Shown: piece by piece, positions 32,915 through 44,949 of the stretch
How positions within the stretch are numbered: the stretch's first letter is position 1
Layout: every line of letters begins with the position of its first letter
Assembly (NCBI RefSeq): GCF_014633365.1
Contig: NC_068339.1
Span: 30,699,316-30,763,315, forward strand
Reading direction: 5' to 3'
Source of the DNA: Diospyros lotus
Lineage: Eukaryota > Streptophyta > Magnoliopsida > Ericales > Ebenaceae
DNA length: 64,000 nucleotides
Made by a program: the position numbers and the translations under genes
The notes under the pieces: model-generated
Databases searched by the model: none
The model's input: the letters and a program-made list of their open reading frames with translations, nothing else
Told to the model about the DNA's origin: nothing

Positions 32915-34594
32915 TGGCTGCACTCCTCACCCTACAATTTAGATAGCCTTAATCAGTTTTGGATGTTCAGTGTTGAAATGGTGAGGAGGTTTAAACTCAC
33001 CAGTGTGTGAGTGTAGTTGTAGCACAAATATAAATTCCGAACAAGTCCGGGTCGATTCACTGGGAGGTTTATTTAACAAAAGAATGGTTCATTCGGGTTG
33101 ATTTATCCAAAGAGAGCTAAGTTTTCCTGATTGTGAAAAGGTTTTTTTTTTTAATATTAAAAAGGTCTTGGGTTGAGGCGAGTTCAGAACCAATGCCTTA
33201 TAAATCTCTTATAGTAATTTAAACAGCAATATTAATCTGAAATAAACAGAGGATCGTTTCGTAGTTATAATTCAAGATACGAATGATTCTTATCTAAGCA
33301 ACCCTCATACATGATATGATGGTTCTGGGTTAAGATATCACTGTAAATTTTATTATACTAGAGACTATGATTTGATCGTCTGAGCTTAGGTATATCTCAT
33401 CTCCAATTCTAGCAACTTTCATACATGGCATGAGAGTTCTAAGTTAGGATGATGACCCAATCCAAACTCACAAAATCATTTATACACTCAACTCGAGTTT
33501 AACTCAGATAAATCTTGCATTCATCGAGGTTTGGCTTATCTTGAGATTCAAGAACATTGGACACTGTCCTCGCCTTAACCCAAGATTAGATTTAGCTACT
33601 CATTTCCATTTTTAAAATAAATTGGCAGGAATTTAAATGACGGGAATTAAAAGATAGTATTTAAAAGACTATTTTTTAACCGACCATATAGGCGGTATAT
33701 AATTTAAAGACAATAATTGAAAGACTATTTTGACCGACCATATAGGCGGTATATAATTGAAAGATAATAATTGAAATTGCAAGAATTTAAAGGCAGAAAT
33801 TAACCGACCATTTAGGCGGTGGATAATAAAGTAACAATAAATGACATAAGAATTTAAATAAGAAAAAGAAGAAGTAAGATTTGCAAGAGAAAATAAAAGA
33901 GAACAAGAGCAATTAAAACAACTAAAATTTCATTTAAGAATAATCATCCCTTACAAGTGCACCTAAGTGCTCTATTTATAGGCTAAAAGATGTAATGGAA
34001 ACTACTTAATTATATAATTTAATAATACAAAATATCTAATTGATGATGTAAGCAATGATGTCATTTTAACCATGATGTAAGCAATGATGTCATCTTATCC
34101 CATGATGTAAGCGATGATGTCATCTCAACCATGATGTAAGCGATGATGTCATCCTATCCCATGATGTAAGCGATGATGTCATCATATCCCATGATGTAAG
34201 CGATGATGTCATCCTATTTGTGGGACTTGGGCTTTTCATATTTTTGGGCTTTGGGCATTCTTTGTGTTGGGCTTGAGCTTGGGCTTGGGCTTGGGCCTTC
34301 CTTGTGTTGGGCTTGAGCTTGGGCTTGGGCTTGTCTTATGTTGGATTCTATTTGATTGTTGGGCCAAGTGCACATGAAACATCCTCTAGACTCCATAGTT
34401 GGCCCATGATTTTGAGCAACAATAATGGGTAATCCAACGTCTTCGATTTATGCCCCTAATTAATTGTAGAAGACAGCTTTCTTGCTTCATCCTGTAATAA
34501 TATATAATGCAAATAATTATTTATTTTAAGCATAATTATAAAGCCAAAATAGGGATATAATTCATTAGGATATAGGAAATATTGACCCTTATCA
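32915..34594 (-). repeat. 5' LTR of E2
   Basis: 1680 bp, same structure as the 3' LTR: minus-strand TATA near 33972, minisatellite 34040-34216. The order of minisatellite unit variants differs slightly between the two LTRs. Followed by the target copy GTTAG at 34595-34599. Confidence 0.95.
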
Positions 34595-35821
34595 GTTAGG
34601 AGCACTAGGACTTGGGTGACTTGCGACCAACTCTTCTAAGTTTCCTAGTTGATCCCTAAGGCTGTCAAGGTAGTCTTTCATTTGGCGGTGATTGTCATTG
34701 ACTTTGTCGTTTAATGCTTGCAACTGAGTCCCAAAGGTGGCTTGAATAGCCAAAATGTCATCGAACTTCTGAGTCATAGATGCAAAGCCTTCAGCTATAG
34801 TAGACTGAAGCGATGCAAACATGTCAGAGGTGACTCTAGAGGAGGGTCCAGCCTCAGAGACTGGAGCGTCATCGTCTTCTTCGTCTTCTTCTTCCTCAGC
34901 TTCTTTTGCCGCTTGTTCTTCAGCTTGTGCGTCCATTTCAAAACTAAATCTTTGATGGCGATGGATCATTTTAGTATACCTTTTGTTCACATCATCATAT
35001 CTGTATCCCATTTTTGTGAGGGATGTATGATCAAAAAGAGAGAGCTTGGATACCGGAAGAATAGATGAAGATTGGATAGATGGGAACTTGGTTTTAAGAA
35101 ATGCTGAGAGTAAGCAACCGTAGGGAAGTGATTGCTTATGATGAGCGTGAGCATTTACCATCTCATTACACATGATTGAGGGAAGATTGATCGGTGTGTT
35201 GTCCATTAGCTTTTCCATGAACCATAGGTCCTCGGGATAAAGCTTAGCATAGTTTCCCTTTCTAGGATGTAGGACTTGACATATAATAATATGAAGAATA
35301 CGGAAGTCAAATGACAACAAGGCATTTATATTGGTGAAATCCTTTTTGAGATGTGGGTTTCCAGAGATTTTTCGACAAGCATCTAAGGACTTGAAGGTAT
35401 AGGGAATGTAGATGTCTCCTTCAGCAGGAATGCTAAAAAATTTAGCTATTGAACTAGGGCTAATTTTGAATTCAGTATTTTGAAGAAAAGTAGGAAAACG
35501 ATCAGTATATTCATGCCCATCAAAGTGTGTTTGAGCATTTGAGTAGAGGATTCAAACATAGTCTAGAAAAACTGGGGATCTAAACTTTAAAAGTTGCAAC
35601 CAGTTTCTATCTCTTAACAAGGGTAGGTAGGAGAAGTTTGCTTTTTCTAAAACATCAACATCAAATGGGCGATCGGGATTTACCTCACGTTTTTCAAATA
35701 GTAACTTGAAGGATTGGTAGGCTTGAGAAGTAGGGAAGTCGTCATTGAACTCTTGAGGAGGAGGAGATGGTGAGACATGAGTGCGTTGACGCTTTCTGGC
35801 GGATCTCTTCGACCTAACCAT
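34592..35821 (-). pseudogene. Env-like ORF of Sirevirus E1, one TGA and truncated by E2
   Basis: The frame opens at ATG 35821 with a basic N-terminus (RSKRSARKRQR) and, apart from one TGA at 35552-35554, stays in the same frame to 34592 (about 410 codons). It lies directly after pol, where Sireviruses carry an extra env-like gene. It has the folded 'putative plant transposon protein' type region (KLYPEDLWFMEKLM near residue 190), an acidic stretch (EEEEDEEDDD) and a C-terminal helical repeat region typical of coiled coil. I see no convincing signal peptide or membrane anchor. The present stop is supplied by the E2 LTR, which inserted only a few codons before the original end. The function of these ORFs is unproven. 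Confidence 0.8.
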
Positions 35822-35879
35822 GATTGATTTGCAAGATAGGAGTGTGAGATTGAGAGAGATTTCGAGAGAGAGTGAAAGG

Positions 35880-36240
35880 AAAAGAGGTTTCGGAGGCTAG
35901 GGTTTCGAAATAGAAAGAAGATTTCGGATGAAATGAAGATTTGAAATCGTTCGGGTATTTATAATCTCGACATTAGGTTTCGAAATATGATTAAGATGTT
36001 TCAAAACATACCTCTCTGGAAAACAGATTTTGAAACATGGATCAAGTATGTTTCGAAATAACACTCTCTGGAAAATAGGTTTCGAAATATGGATCAAGTA
36101 TGTTTCGAAATAACACTCTCTGGAAATTGTGTTTCGAAATGGGATAGCATGGAGTTTCAAAACACGATTTACTCGATATAGCACATGTTTCGAAACATAG
36201 AAGAGATGTTTCGAAACTTCCTTAAGCAGAAACACTTTGA
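35880..36240 (-). repeat. TTTCGAAA palindrome cluster between E1 pol and env-like ORF
   Basis: About ten copies of GTTTCGAAA(C/T)A(T) or decayed forms in 360 bp, the same motif as in the E1 LTRs but inside the element. Confidence 0.85.
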
Positions 36241-36265
36241 AAAAAAAAATTCGATAAACTAAATC

Positions 36266-38145
36266 TTAGAACTTGATTTCTAGCAAGTTAAGGCACGATC
36301 TAAAGTGTTCAAACTTTTTGTTATCCAATGGTGTAGTGAAGATATCAGTGACTTGATTATTTGTGTCTACGAATTCCAATGTAATATCCTCTTTTTGAAC
36401 ATGATCCCTTAATAAATGATGTTTGATTTCAATATGCTTGGTTCTTGCATGGAATACCGAATTTTTGGATAAAGCTATTGTACTAGTGTTACACACTTGA
36501 TTGGTATTTTTTCTAAGAAGATATTGTAATCTTTTAGTTGATGCTTAATCCAAAGGACTTGTGTGCAACATAGGCTAGCTGCTACATATTCAGCTTCGGT
36601 TGAGGATAGGGCAACGATATTTTGTTTCTTACTACCCCAAGTTACTAAAGAGTTTCCTAGAAAGTGGCATATTCCACTTGTACTCTTTCTATCAATTTTG
36701 CATCCTCCATAGTCGGCATCAGTATAAGCATTTAGCTTGAAATCTTTTAATTTTGCATAGAATAGACCTAGGTTTTCAAAGCCTTTGATATATCTCAAAA
36801 TTCTTTTAGTGGCTTTCAAGTGAGATTCCTTTGGATCAGCTTGGTATCTAGCACATATACCAACACTAAATACAATATCAGGCCTAGAAGCCGTTAAATA
36901 TAGCAAAGAGCCAATGATCCCTCTATATAGCTTTTGATCCATTGCTTCTCTTTTCTCATCTTTATCAATGACAACAGATGCACTCATAGGGGGTGATATG
37001 GGTTTACAATCTTTCATACCAAATTTTGCTAGAATTTCTTTTACATACTTAGCTTGGCTTAAATAAGTTCCTTGAGGTGTTTACCTAATTTGAAGACCTA
37101 GGAAGTATGTTAATTCTCCCATTATGCTCATTTCGAATTCATTTTGCATTATCGAGGCAAACTCTTCACATAACTTAAGATTTGAGGATCCAAAAATAAT
37201 ATCATCTACATAAATTTGGGCAAGCAACATATCATTTCCTTTCTTTTTAATGAAAAGTGTTGTATCAACCTTACCTCTTTGAAATCCATTTTCAGTAAGA
37301 AACTTACTTAGCCTTTCATACCAAGCTCTAGGAGCTTGTTTTAAACCATATAGGGCTTTAGTAAGCTTATACACATGATTTGGATATTTTGGATCTTCAA
37401 AACCGGGTGGTTGTTTTACAAACACTTGCTCCAAAATGAGACCATTTAAGAATGCACTTTTAACATCCATTTGATATAAAGTGAAGTTCTTATAGCATGA
37501 GAAAGATAACAGGATTCTTATAGCTTCCAATCTTGCTATCGAAGCATAGGTTTCATCATAATCTATGCCTTCTTCTTGACTATAACCTTGAGCAACTAAT
37601 CCAGCTTTATTTCTAATGATGTTCCCACTTTCGTCAAGCTTGTTTCTAAATACCCATTTTGTTCCAATGATAGGATGATCTGGAGGTTCAGGTACAAGAC
37701 ACCAAATTTCATTCTTTTCGAATTGGTCTAGCTCATCTTGCATAGCTTTAACCCATTCATCATCATTTAAAGCTTCTTGAACATTTTTGAGTTCTATTTG
37801 AGAGATTAGAACTAGATCTGTGTTTAATCTAAGGGAAGATCTAGTTGATACTCCTTTGCTAGGATCTCCTAGAATTTCATTTTCTTTAACATAGTTTCTT
37901 TCTCTTGGAAATGAAACTTCTTTTTGAATATTAGAAGCTTGGATAATAGAATGATCTTCTTTTTCATTATTTTGAATCTGTCTTACTTTATTTGAAATCA
38001 CTTCTAGATCATCATCATTATTTTCTATTTTTGGATTTTCATCAAACACTATATGAATTGATTCTTCTACGACTAGTGTTCTTTTGTTAAAAACTCGATA
38101 AGTTTTGCTTTGAGATGAATATCCCTTCGTCGCTTTTAGCATCAA
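36266..38145 (-). pseudogene. pol: E1 reverse transcriptase and RNase H
   Basis: The RT frame (38145-37081) shows WVKAMQDELDQFEKN, TKWVFRNKLDE, QMDVKSAFLNG (first catalytic Asp), [16 protein letters not shown] and the intact YVDDIIFGS motif. After a TAA at 37081-37083 the same protein resumes with the RT thumb (SRPDIVFSVGICARYQ) and RNase H (YTDADYGGCKIDRKSTSG, ALSSTEAEYVAAS). A frameshift near 36490 separates the last block (RTKHIEIKHHLLRDHV). In use it would copy genomic RNA into cDNA in the virus-like particle. At least two lesions make it non-functional as it stands. Confidence 0.92.
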
Positions 38146-39289
38146 ACTTCCCTAGTTGATCTTTTCCATTATTTAGAATGAAACACTTGCACCCAAAAGG
38201 ATAAAAATATGAAATATTGGGTTTATTGTGTTTGAAAAGTTCATATGGGGTTCTCTTGATGATAGGTCTTATTGATACTCTATTTAGAACATAGCAGGCT
38301 GTATTTATAGCTTCAGCCCAAAAATATTTTGGCAAGCTACTTTCTATCAACATTGTTCTAGACATTTCTATAAGAGATTTATTCTTTCTTTCAATTACAC
38401 CATTTTGTTGAGGAGTTCTAGAGACTGAGAAGTTATGATGAATTCCATTTTCTTTACAAAAGGATTGAAATTCTTGATTTTCAAATTATCCACCATGATC
38501 ACTCCTTATTTGTTTTATCTTTAATTCTTGTTTTTTTTGAATTCTTTTGCATAATCTAGAGAATGTTTTAAAAGCATCACTTTTATTTCCTAAGAATAGC
38601 ACCCATATAAACCTTGAGAAATCATCTACTATAACTAAGGTATAGGATTTTCCTCCTAAACTTTGAGTTCTCATAGGACCAAACAAATCTAGGTGAAGCA
38701 ATTCTAAAGGTCTAGCTGTGCTAACTGAATTTATAGGTTTAAATGAGGCTCTAGTTTGTTTTCCTTTCATACACATATCACATACATGATCCTTTTTAAA
38801 GTTGATGTTAGGTAAGCCTATAACTAGTTGTTTTCTAGATAATTTGTTAATTAAGCTTATACTTGCATGTCCTAATTTCTTATGCCATAACCAAGTTAAG
38901 TTTGAATTTGATGCAATAAGACAATTTTCATGTTTTAGCACAACATCATCAAGCCAAAATAACATATACATTACCATGTCTATTTCCAGAAAAAACAAGT
39001 TCATATGGGGTTCTCTTGATTTAAAAGTGACTCTATGTCCTTTATCACATAATTGGCTTATACTCTGCAAGTTGTGTTTTAAACCTTCAACTAGGCATAC
39101 ATTTTCAATATTTGTTTTACATAAACCAACTGTGCCATAGCCAAGAATTTTACCTTTAGAGTTGTCTCCATAGACAACATTACCTCCTTCTTTATAGGTG
39201 AGAGAGACGAATTGATCCTTGTCTCCCGTCATGTGCTTGGTACATCCACTATCAAGATACCACTTCTTCTTTCCTTCTTTGGATGCCAA
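38087..39289 (-). pseudogene. pol: E1 protease, GAG-pre-integrase and integrase
   Basis: Begins KKKWYLDSGCTKHMTGD with the aspartic protease DSG. A zinc-binding region (LWHKKLGHAS, VCDMCMKGKQTRASF) and the integrase core follow: first Asp in LHLDLFGPM, second in RSDHGG, Glu in GVIERKNKSL. A TAA at 38486-38488 stands where GAA is expected in the HGGEF motif (a transversion), and a frameshift near 38100 joins to the RT frame. The gag frame ends in TAA at 39292, and this pol frame overlaps it in another phase with no ATG at its start. Confidence 0.9.
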
Positions 39290-39291
39290 GC

Positions 39292-40949
39292 TTACCTACA
39301 AAAAACATACCATATTGGTACTTTTGGTACCCAAGTCCTTTTGGGTCCATCAATGTTAGTAAACACATCATTGTTAACTTTTGGAATCCATTTCAAATTT
39401 AATCTATGAGCATTTTTTATATAGAAACATTGCTTGATATGGTGTCCCTTTTTGTTACAATAATGACAAATTAAACTTGTTCTTTTATAAAGATCTTGAT
39501 TATATTGGACAATATGTTTTCTAAATGAATGGGGTTTGTTCAAAGATTTTTCTTTAACAAATATAGTTGTTGAGGTAGATGGCATATCATCTATGTATCC
39601 AATACCTCTTTTATCCCCAAATGATTTTTGATTTCCCAAAATTATTTCTAGCTTTTTCTTTCCTTCTAATAATTTTTTAAATGAATCTAATAGATCATTG
39701 TTCTTCTTTTCTAATTCTGAAAGTTTGATCTTTAAGTTTGCATTTTCATTATTCTTTTGTTCAATTATTTGATCTAAGTCATCATATGCAATCTTAAGAT
39801 CATTACATTCTCTTTCTTTGATTATTGAGATATTTTCAAAACTTTGTTTTTAGCCAACATTTTGTTATATGTTTCTAACAGTAAGTTGTATTCATTTTGT
39901 AAGGAGTTGAATGAAAAAGAGTTGCTACTAGATGAGCATGAAGTTACCTCATTTTCTTCTTGTGCCATAAGATAAAAATTTGCAGCTTCTTCTTGTTGAC
40001 TTGAATCGGAGGAGAGGGAATCTTCTTCATTCAATGTAGCTAGTGACTTCTTCTTCTTGTTCCTTTTCAGCTTTTTGTATTGAGGACAATCTGCCTTGAT
40101 ATGTCCTGGTTTTTTACACTCAAAACATTTTATTTCATAGGGAGTATCCTTAGAGAATTTCTTGTTTTCATATGGTTTTCTCTTGGGAAATTTTCCTTTT
40201 CCCATAAACTTATTAAAACGTTTTGTGAGTAGTGTAAGTTCTTCATCTTCATCACTTGTTTCACTTTCATCTTCTTCTTTTGTCTTGAATGCTAATGATT
40301 TCATTTTGAGCTCATTTGATTCTTTTCTGTTTAGTTTAATCTCATGAGTCAATAGTGAGCCTAGTAAATCATCCATTGTAAGTGTAGATGTGTCTCTAGC
40401 TTCTTCTATGGCTGTGACTTTAGGTTCCCAAATAGATGGTAGACTTCCTAAGATCTTTTGAACATTTTCTTCTGTGGTGATTGTTTTTCCTAGAGCTTGC
40501 AAGTTAGTTACAATGTTATTAAATCTTGTGAACATCTCCTTAATGGATTCACTAGTATTCATTACGAAATTTTGGTATTCACTAGTAAGGATTGCAATTT
40601 TAGTGCTTTTCACTTTCTTGGTTCCTTCATGTGTAACTTCTAAGTGATCCCAAATTTCTTTTGCCGTAGTATATGAAATTATTCTATTAAACTCAGCTGA
40701 ACTCAATGCACAATGTAATATATTTACAGCTCTAGCATTTAACTCATTTGTTTGTTTTTGTTGTTCATTCCAAGTTTCTATAGGAGGTTTCAGAAGTGTA
40801 ACCGTACTAGATATGCATTTATATAGTTCAGTATTTTGCATCAAGAAATACCTCATTCTTGTTTTCCAATAGGTGTAGTTTGAACTGTCGAAATAGGGTG
40901 GTCTTGAGGTGTTTTGTCCTTCCAACTTGAAGTCGGTGTTGAGTGCCAT
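39292..40949 (-). pseudogene. gag: E1 gag, one frameshift
   Basis: The likely start is MALNTDF at 40949, 54 bp inside the LTR-adjacent primer site; an upstream in-frame ATG at 40988 is less typical. It has the UBN2-type capsid core (YFDSSNYTYWKTRM near residue 20, WDHLEVTHEGT, MFTRFNNIVTNLQALGK, GSLPSIWEPKVTAIEE), then the zinc knuckle CFECKKPGHIKADC (CX2CX4HX4C) and an acidic tail. A one-base frameshift near 39845 ends the frame. The next frame continues with a coiled-coil region, a second knuckle (CHYCNKKGHHIKQC) and the Sirevirus-typical GPKRTWVPK end. Two knuckles far apart are usual for Sirevirus gag. Confidence 0.88.
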
Positions 40950-41000
40950 TTGGATCTTTGCTCTTTGGTGGTTAAACCTACGAAACACTTAGAGACCTTA

Positions 41001-41012
41001 CGCTCTAATTCC
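41001..41012 (-). other. Primer binding site of E1, degenerate
   Basis: The minus strand reads TGGAATTAGAGCG next to the LTR end; the initiator tRNA-Met type site would be TGGTATCAGAGC, so two positions differ. Confidence 0.75.
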
Positions 41013-41015
41013 AAT

Positions 41016-42543
41016 TGTTAGTTCTATATAATGGCAAGTATATCCCAAGAGGGGGGGTGAATTGGGATTTGGGTAAATTTTTTTTAAATTACTTGAAAAC
41101 TTTGGCTTGCAGGATACTATGTTTCGAAACTTGAGGAGGTATGTTTCGAAACTAACCTTTCTGTTAAGTATGTTTCGAAATCAAACTTACTGGCAGGTAT
41201 GTTTCGAAATATTACTCTCTGATTTCCAAATAACAAAACTCCTTAAGATTTTTAAAAATGATTCTTTTAAGAACATAAACAAGAATAACAACAAGTAGGA
41301 ACGAGAAATCAAGTACACACAAGATTTATAGTGGTTTGGCACTTACTTACTCCACTACCTTCAAGCTTACCCACTTGAAGGATTTGCAAACCATAATGAC
41401 TTTTACTAGCGATCAATGACCCTAAGGGTTTTACCACGGTTCACCCTAAAACCTTACACACGAAGTTTTTACGGGTTCAACTCAAACCTTACAACAAGAT
41501 AAATAACACTTATCTTATTATAATCCAAAAATTTGAATGTAATTTAAAACACCTTACCAAATAGTTATAGCCAACCTATTGGTATGGAAATAGGAGAGCT
41601 TGAAGGAATGAGAGCTTTGGATTTGACTTGCTTCTCCTGTTAGAACCACAATGCACATCAAGGAATGATTGAAAAGAACTTATTTTGAGAGTTCACTATA
41701 AGGGCTTTGTTCACTTGTGATTGTGGCAAAAATCTCTTGTAGTTGTGTAAGAATTTGTGTATGTTTGAAAAGAGAGTCTTCTTGTCTTCAAAGGGCTGAT
41801 ATATATATATATATATCAAACGAATACACTTTTGGCTAATTATAATCGTTAGAGACAAGATAAGAAAGTAGGTTTCGAAATATACTTATCAGGTTTCGAA
41901 ACAACATATTTTTACACAGAGGTTTCGAAACATACAGCCTTTACAGCTAGATATGCACCAAGAGACAAAATGGGTGGAAGACTTCACTTTAAAAACAAAA
42001 TGATTTGGTTTTATTCTCCACTGAAACATATCTGAAATTTGAACATCAGGGTATGGGTAGATTACTTTTAAAAAAATATTTAAATGTTTTTGATTAAACA
42101 AACATTCAGCTCCCATGCTACTTGGTTTTAAAGATATTCTGCTGACACGGAGTCAGAAGTTTCGAAACATAGATATGAGGTTTCGAAACATACTTCGAAA
42201 AATTCTTTCAAAACATATGCAACTCAAAACAAATGCTTGAATGCTTTGCAGACAGAGACATAAGTTTTGAAACATGATAGGGTGGGTTTCGAAACATACT
42301 TCTTAAATTCAATATAGGTTTCGAAATATGATATGCAGATTTAGCAAACAATGAGACCTAGACCAAGACCATTTCGAAACATCATTTATGCATTTGGAAT
42401 CTTTCAAATATTTAAGCTAACGCGCCTAACAACTACTTATGCATTGTTTCGAAATATGAAAGCCTATTTCGAAACATGATTTTCTCAAGAGGGAATTTGC
42501 ATCAAAACTCTTTTTCTTATAAACCAAAAAATATGATACAACA
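41016..42543 (-). repeat. 5' LTR of E1
   Basis: 1528 bp partner of 23880-25469 with the same TTTCGAAA arrays, a (TA)n stretch near 41800-41816 and the GGGGGGGTGAATTGGG block near its transcript end. It is followed by the target duplicate GTTAT. Confidence 0.95.
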
Positions 42544-42548
42544 GTTAT

Positions 42549-44949
42549 TAGTGATCCAATTAGCATCACTAAATCCTTCTAGTACAAGTGGATACCTTGT
42601 GTAGTGCAACCCATACTTAAATGTGTACTTCAAATACTTAAGTACCTTAACAAGGGCATCCCAATGGTTATGTCCAAGATTGCTCGTGTATCTCACTAAC
42701 CTATCTACTGAGTAGGCAATATTAGATCTTGTACAGTTTATTACATACATCAAACTTCCAATGACCCTAGCATATTCTGAAGGAGATACACATTCACCAT
42801 TACTCTTCTTTAATTTAAAATTTGGATCAAATGGAGTAACTGTTGGCTTACTCTCATAATGTCCAAATTTCTTTAACACTTTTTCTATATAATGTGACTG
42901 AGAAAGTACATATCCTTCAGAATTCTTTGTTATCCAAATTCCAAGAATAACATCAGCAAGACCAAGGTCTTTCATGTCAAAGTTGGAATTTAACATCTTC
43001 TTCATAGATTCTATGACACTTCTATTAGTGCCCATTATTAACATATCATCCACATACAAGCACACAATGACACACTCATGGTTTATGATTTTAACATAAA
43101 CACATTTATGACACTCATTTATCTTAAATTCATTTGCAAGCATAGTGTGATCAAATTTCCCATGACATTGCTTTGGTGCTTGTTTCAGCCCATAAAGAGA
43201 CTTTATAAGTTTACACACTTTCTTTTCATCTCCCTTTACAACAAACCCTTCAGACTATTCCATATAAACTTCTTTCTTTAAATCTCCATTCAAGAGCGCA
43301 GTCTTTACATCCATTTGGTGAATTTTCAAATTGTGTAATGTTGCAATTGCAATCAACAGCCTTATAAATGTAATTCTCATCACTAAAGAATAGGTATCAA
43401 AAAAGTCTTACCATTCTTTTTGACAATAGCCTTTAGCTACTAAACGAGCTTTGTATTTCTCAATAGTTCCATTAGCCTTCAATTTCCTTTTAAATATCAA
43501 TTTGTATCCAATTAGCTTACTTCTAGGAGGCAAGATGACCAATACCCACATGTAATTTTGCATAATAAACTCTATTTCACTATTGATAGTTTCCTTCTAA
43601 TGTAGAGCATCAGAAGACACCATAGCCTCATTAAACATTTGAGGCTCATCTTCTACCATATAAGTTAGAAAATCTGGTCCAAATGAAGTAGTTTTCTTGG
43701 TTCTTTTACTTCTTCTAGGTTCAATCTCAGTTTCTTAACCAACTTGACCTTCAAAAGAACTCGCTTTATACTCCATCTTGGAATCACCATTATTGTGTCT
43801 TTTTTCCTTAAAGGGGAATATGTTCTCAAAAAACTCAACTTTAATAGATTCTATTATGGTGTTATTGTTAATATCAGGAATTTCTGATTTTACCACTAGG
43901 AACCTAAAGGCCGCACTATGCAACGCATAGCTAATAAAGATACAATCTATTGTCATTGATCCAAGTTTAGTCCTTTTCGGTAAAGGAACTTGCACTTTAG
44001 CCAAACACCCCCACACTTTTAAGATTTTGTACGAAGGTTGCTTCCCATTCCACACTTCATAAGGAGACTTGTCAATCTTTTATATGGAATTCTATTCAAT
44101 ATTAAATTTACTGTAAGCAAAGCTTCCCTCCACAAGTTGTGGGGTAAACCAGAACTATTGAACTTGCATTTAACCTTGTCCTTCAAAGTTCAGTTTTTTT
44201 CTTTCAGCTACACCATTTTGTTGTGGTGTATAAGATTTTGTGGTTTGATGGATTATACCATGAACCTCACAAACTCAGAGAGAGACGTTAATTCATTTAA
44301 CACCTCTATCTGATCTTAACACCTTTACCTTCTTCCCAAGTTGATTTTCAACTTCCGCCTTATATGCTTTGAAGACATCTAAGGTCTCGTCTTTACTATG
44401 TAGTAAATATACATAGCAATATTTGCTACAGTCATCTATAAATGTGACGAAGTATTTTTTTCCACCTCTAGTAGGAGTACTCTTCATGTCACAAATATCA
44501 CTGTGAATTAGATCAAGTAGTTCACTGTCTCTTTCCACAAACGAAAACGGCTTCCTCGTGAACTTTGATTCGACACAAACTTCACATTTGTGCCCTTTGT
44601 TAATATTAAAGTTAGGCAACAATCCTAAATTTATCATTCTTTGAAGAGAACAATAATTGACATGCCTTAACCTAGAGTGTCACACATCACACAACTCAAT
44701 AGTATAAACAGAAGCCTTGTTCTTATTATCGTTACTTTTGGGAACTTGAGCTAGTACATCTGGTTTAAACATGCCATCATGTAAATAGCCCCGTTCTACA
44801 TATGTACCCTCTTTAGTTAGAGTAAATTTATCTGACTCAAACATAAGCTTATAATAATAGCTTGCTATTATCAATACAATTTGGCAACGGATTTTCATCA
44901 TTAAATTTTTTGAATTTAGCGATAAGATACCCGTCACACAAAAAGAAAA
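42549..44949 (-). pseudogene. pol: E3 copia pol, integrase to RNase H start, interrupted
   Basis: From high to low coordinates: protease/pre-integrase end (FESDKFTLTKEGTYVERGYL near 44800), zinc region (GHKCEVCVESKFTRKPF), integrase core (LIHSDICDMK, VKVLRSDRG then stop), the block KVWGCLAKVQVPLPKR, a degraded RT start, then RT with [12 protein letters not shown], intact YVDDMLIMG and the thumb ([17 protein letters not shown]). The reading frame is cut at SDANWITN by the E1 LTR and resumes at 23874. Several stops and frameshifts, especially 43220-43740, show it is older than E1. Its 5' end is lost at a junction with the chromovirus LTR at 44949/44950. Confidence 0.88.

Larger units (their letters stand above)
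25993..34594 (-). mobile_element. Non-autonomous Athila-type LTR element E2 carrying a LOG gene, TSD GTTAG
   Basis: LTRs 25993-27672 and 32915-34594 are both exactly 1680 bp, start TGACTGCA/TGGCTGCA and end GACCCTTATCA, with roughly 20 differences by eye (about 99%). The exact duplication GTTAG flanks them (25988-25992 and 34595-34599). The primer site matches tRNA-Asp (TGGCGTCGTTGCCGGGGA, one mismatch), as in Athila elements. The 5242-bp interior has no protease, RT, RNase H or integrase. In element sense it carries a gag-like ORF, a broken Cys-rich ORF and an intact LOG ORF. It must have been copied by enzymes of another element. Confidence 0.95.
23880..42543 (-). mobile_element. Sirevirus-type Ty1/copia element E1, TSD GTTAT
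   Basis: LTRs 23880-25469 (1590 bp, 3' LTR in element sense) and 41016-42543 (1528 bp, 5' LTR) start TGTTAGTTC and end GATACAACA on the plus strand. The exact duplication GTTAT flanks the element (23875-23879 and 42544-42548). The interior on the minus strand holds gag, pol (PR-IN-RT-RH) and an extra env-like ORF after pol, the hallmark of Sireviruses, as is the GGGGGGTGAATTGGG block near the LTR end. The LTRs differ by a 17-bp indel, other indels and many substitutions, so E1 is older than E2, which sits inside it. Confidence 0.95.
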
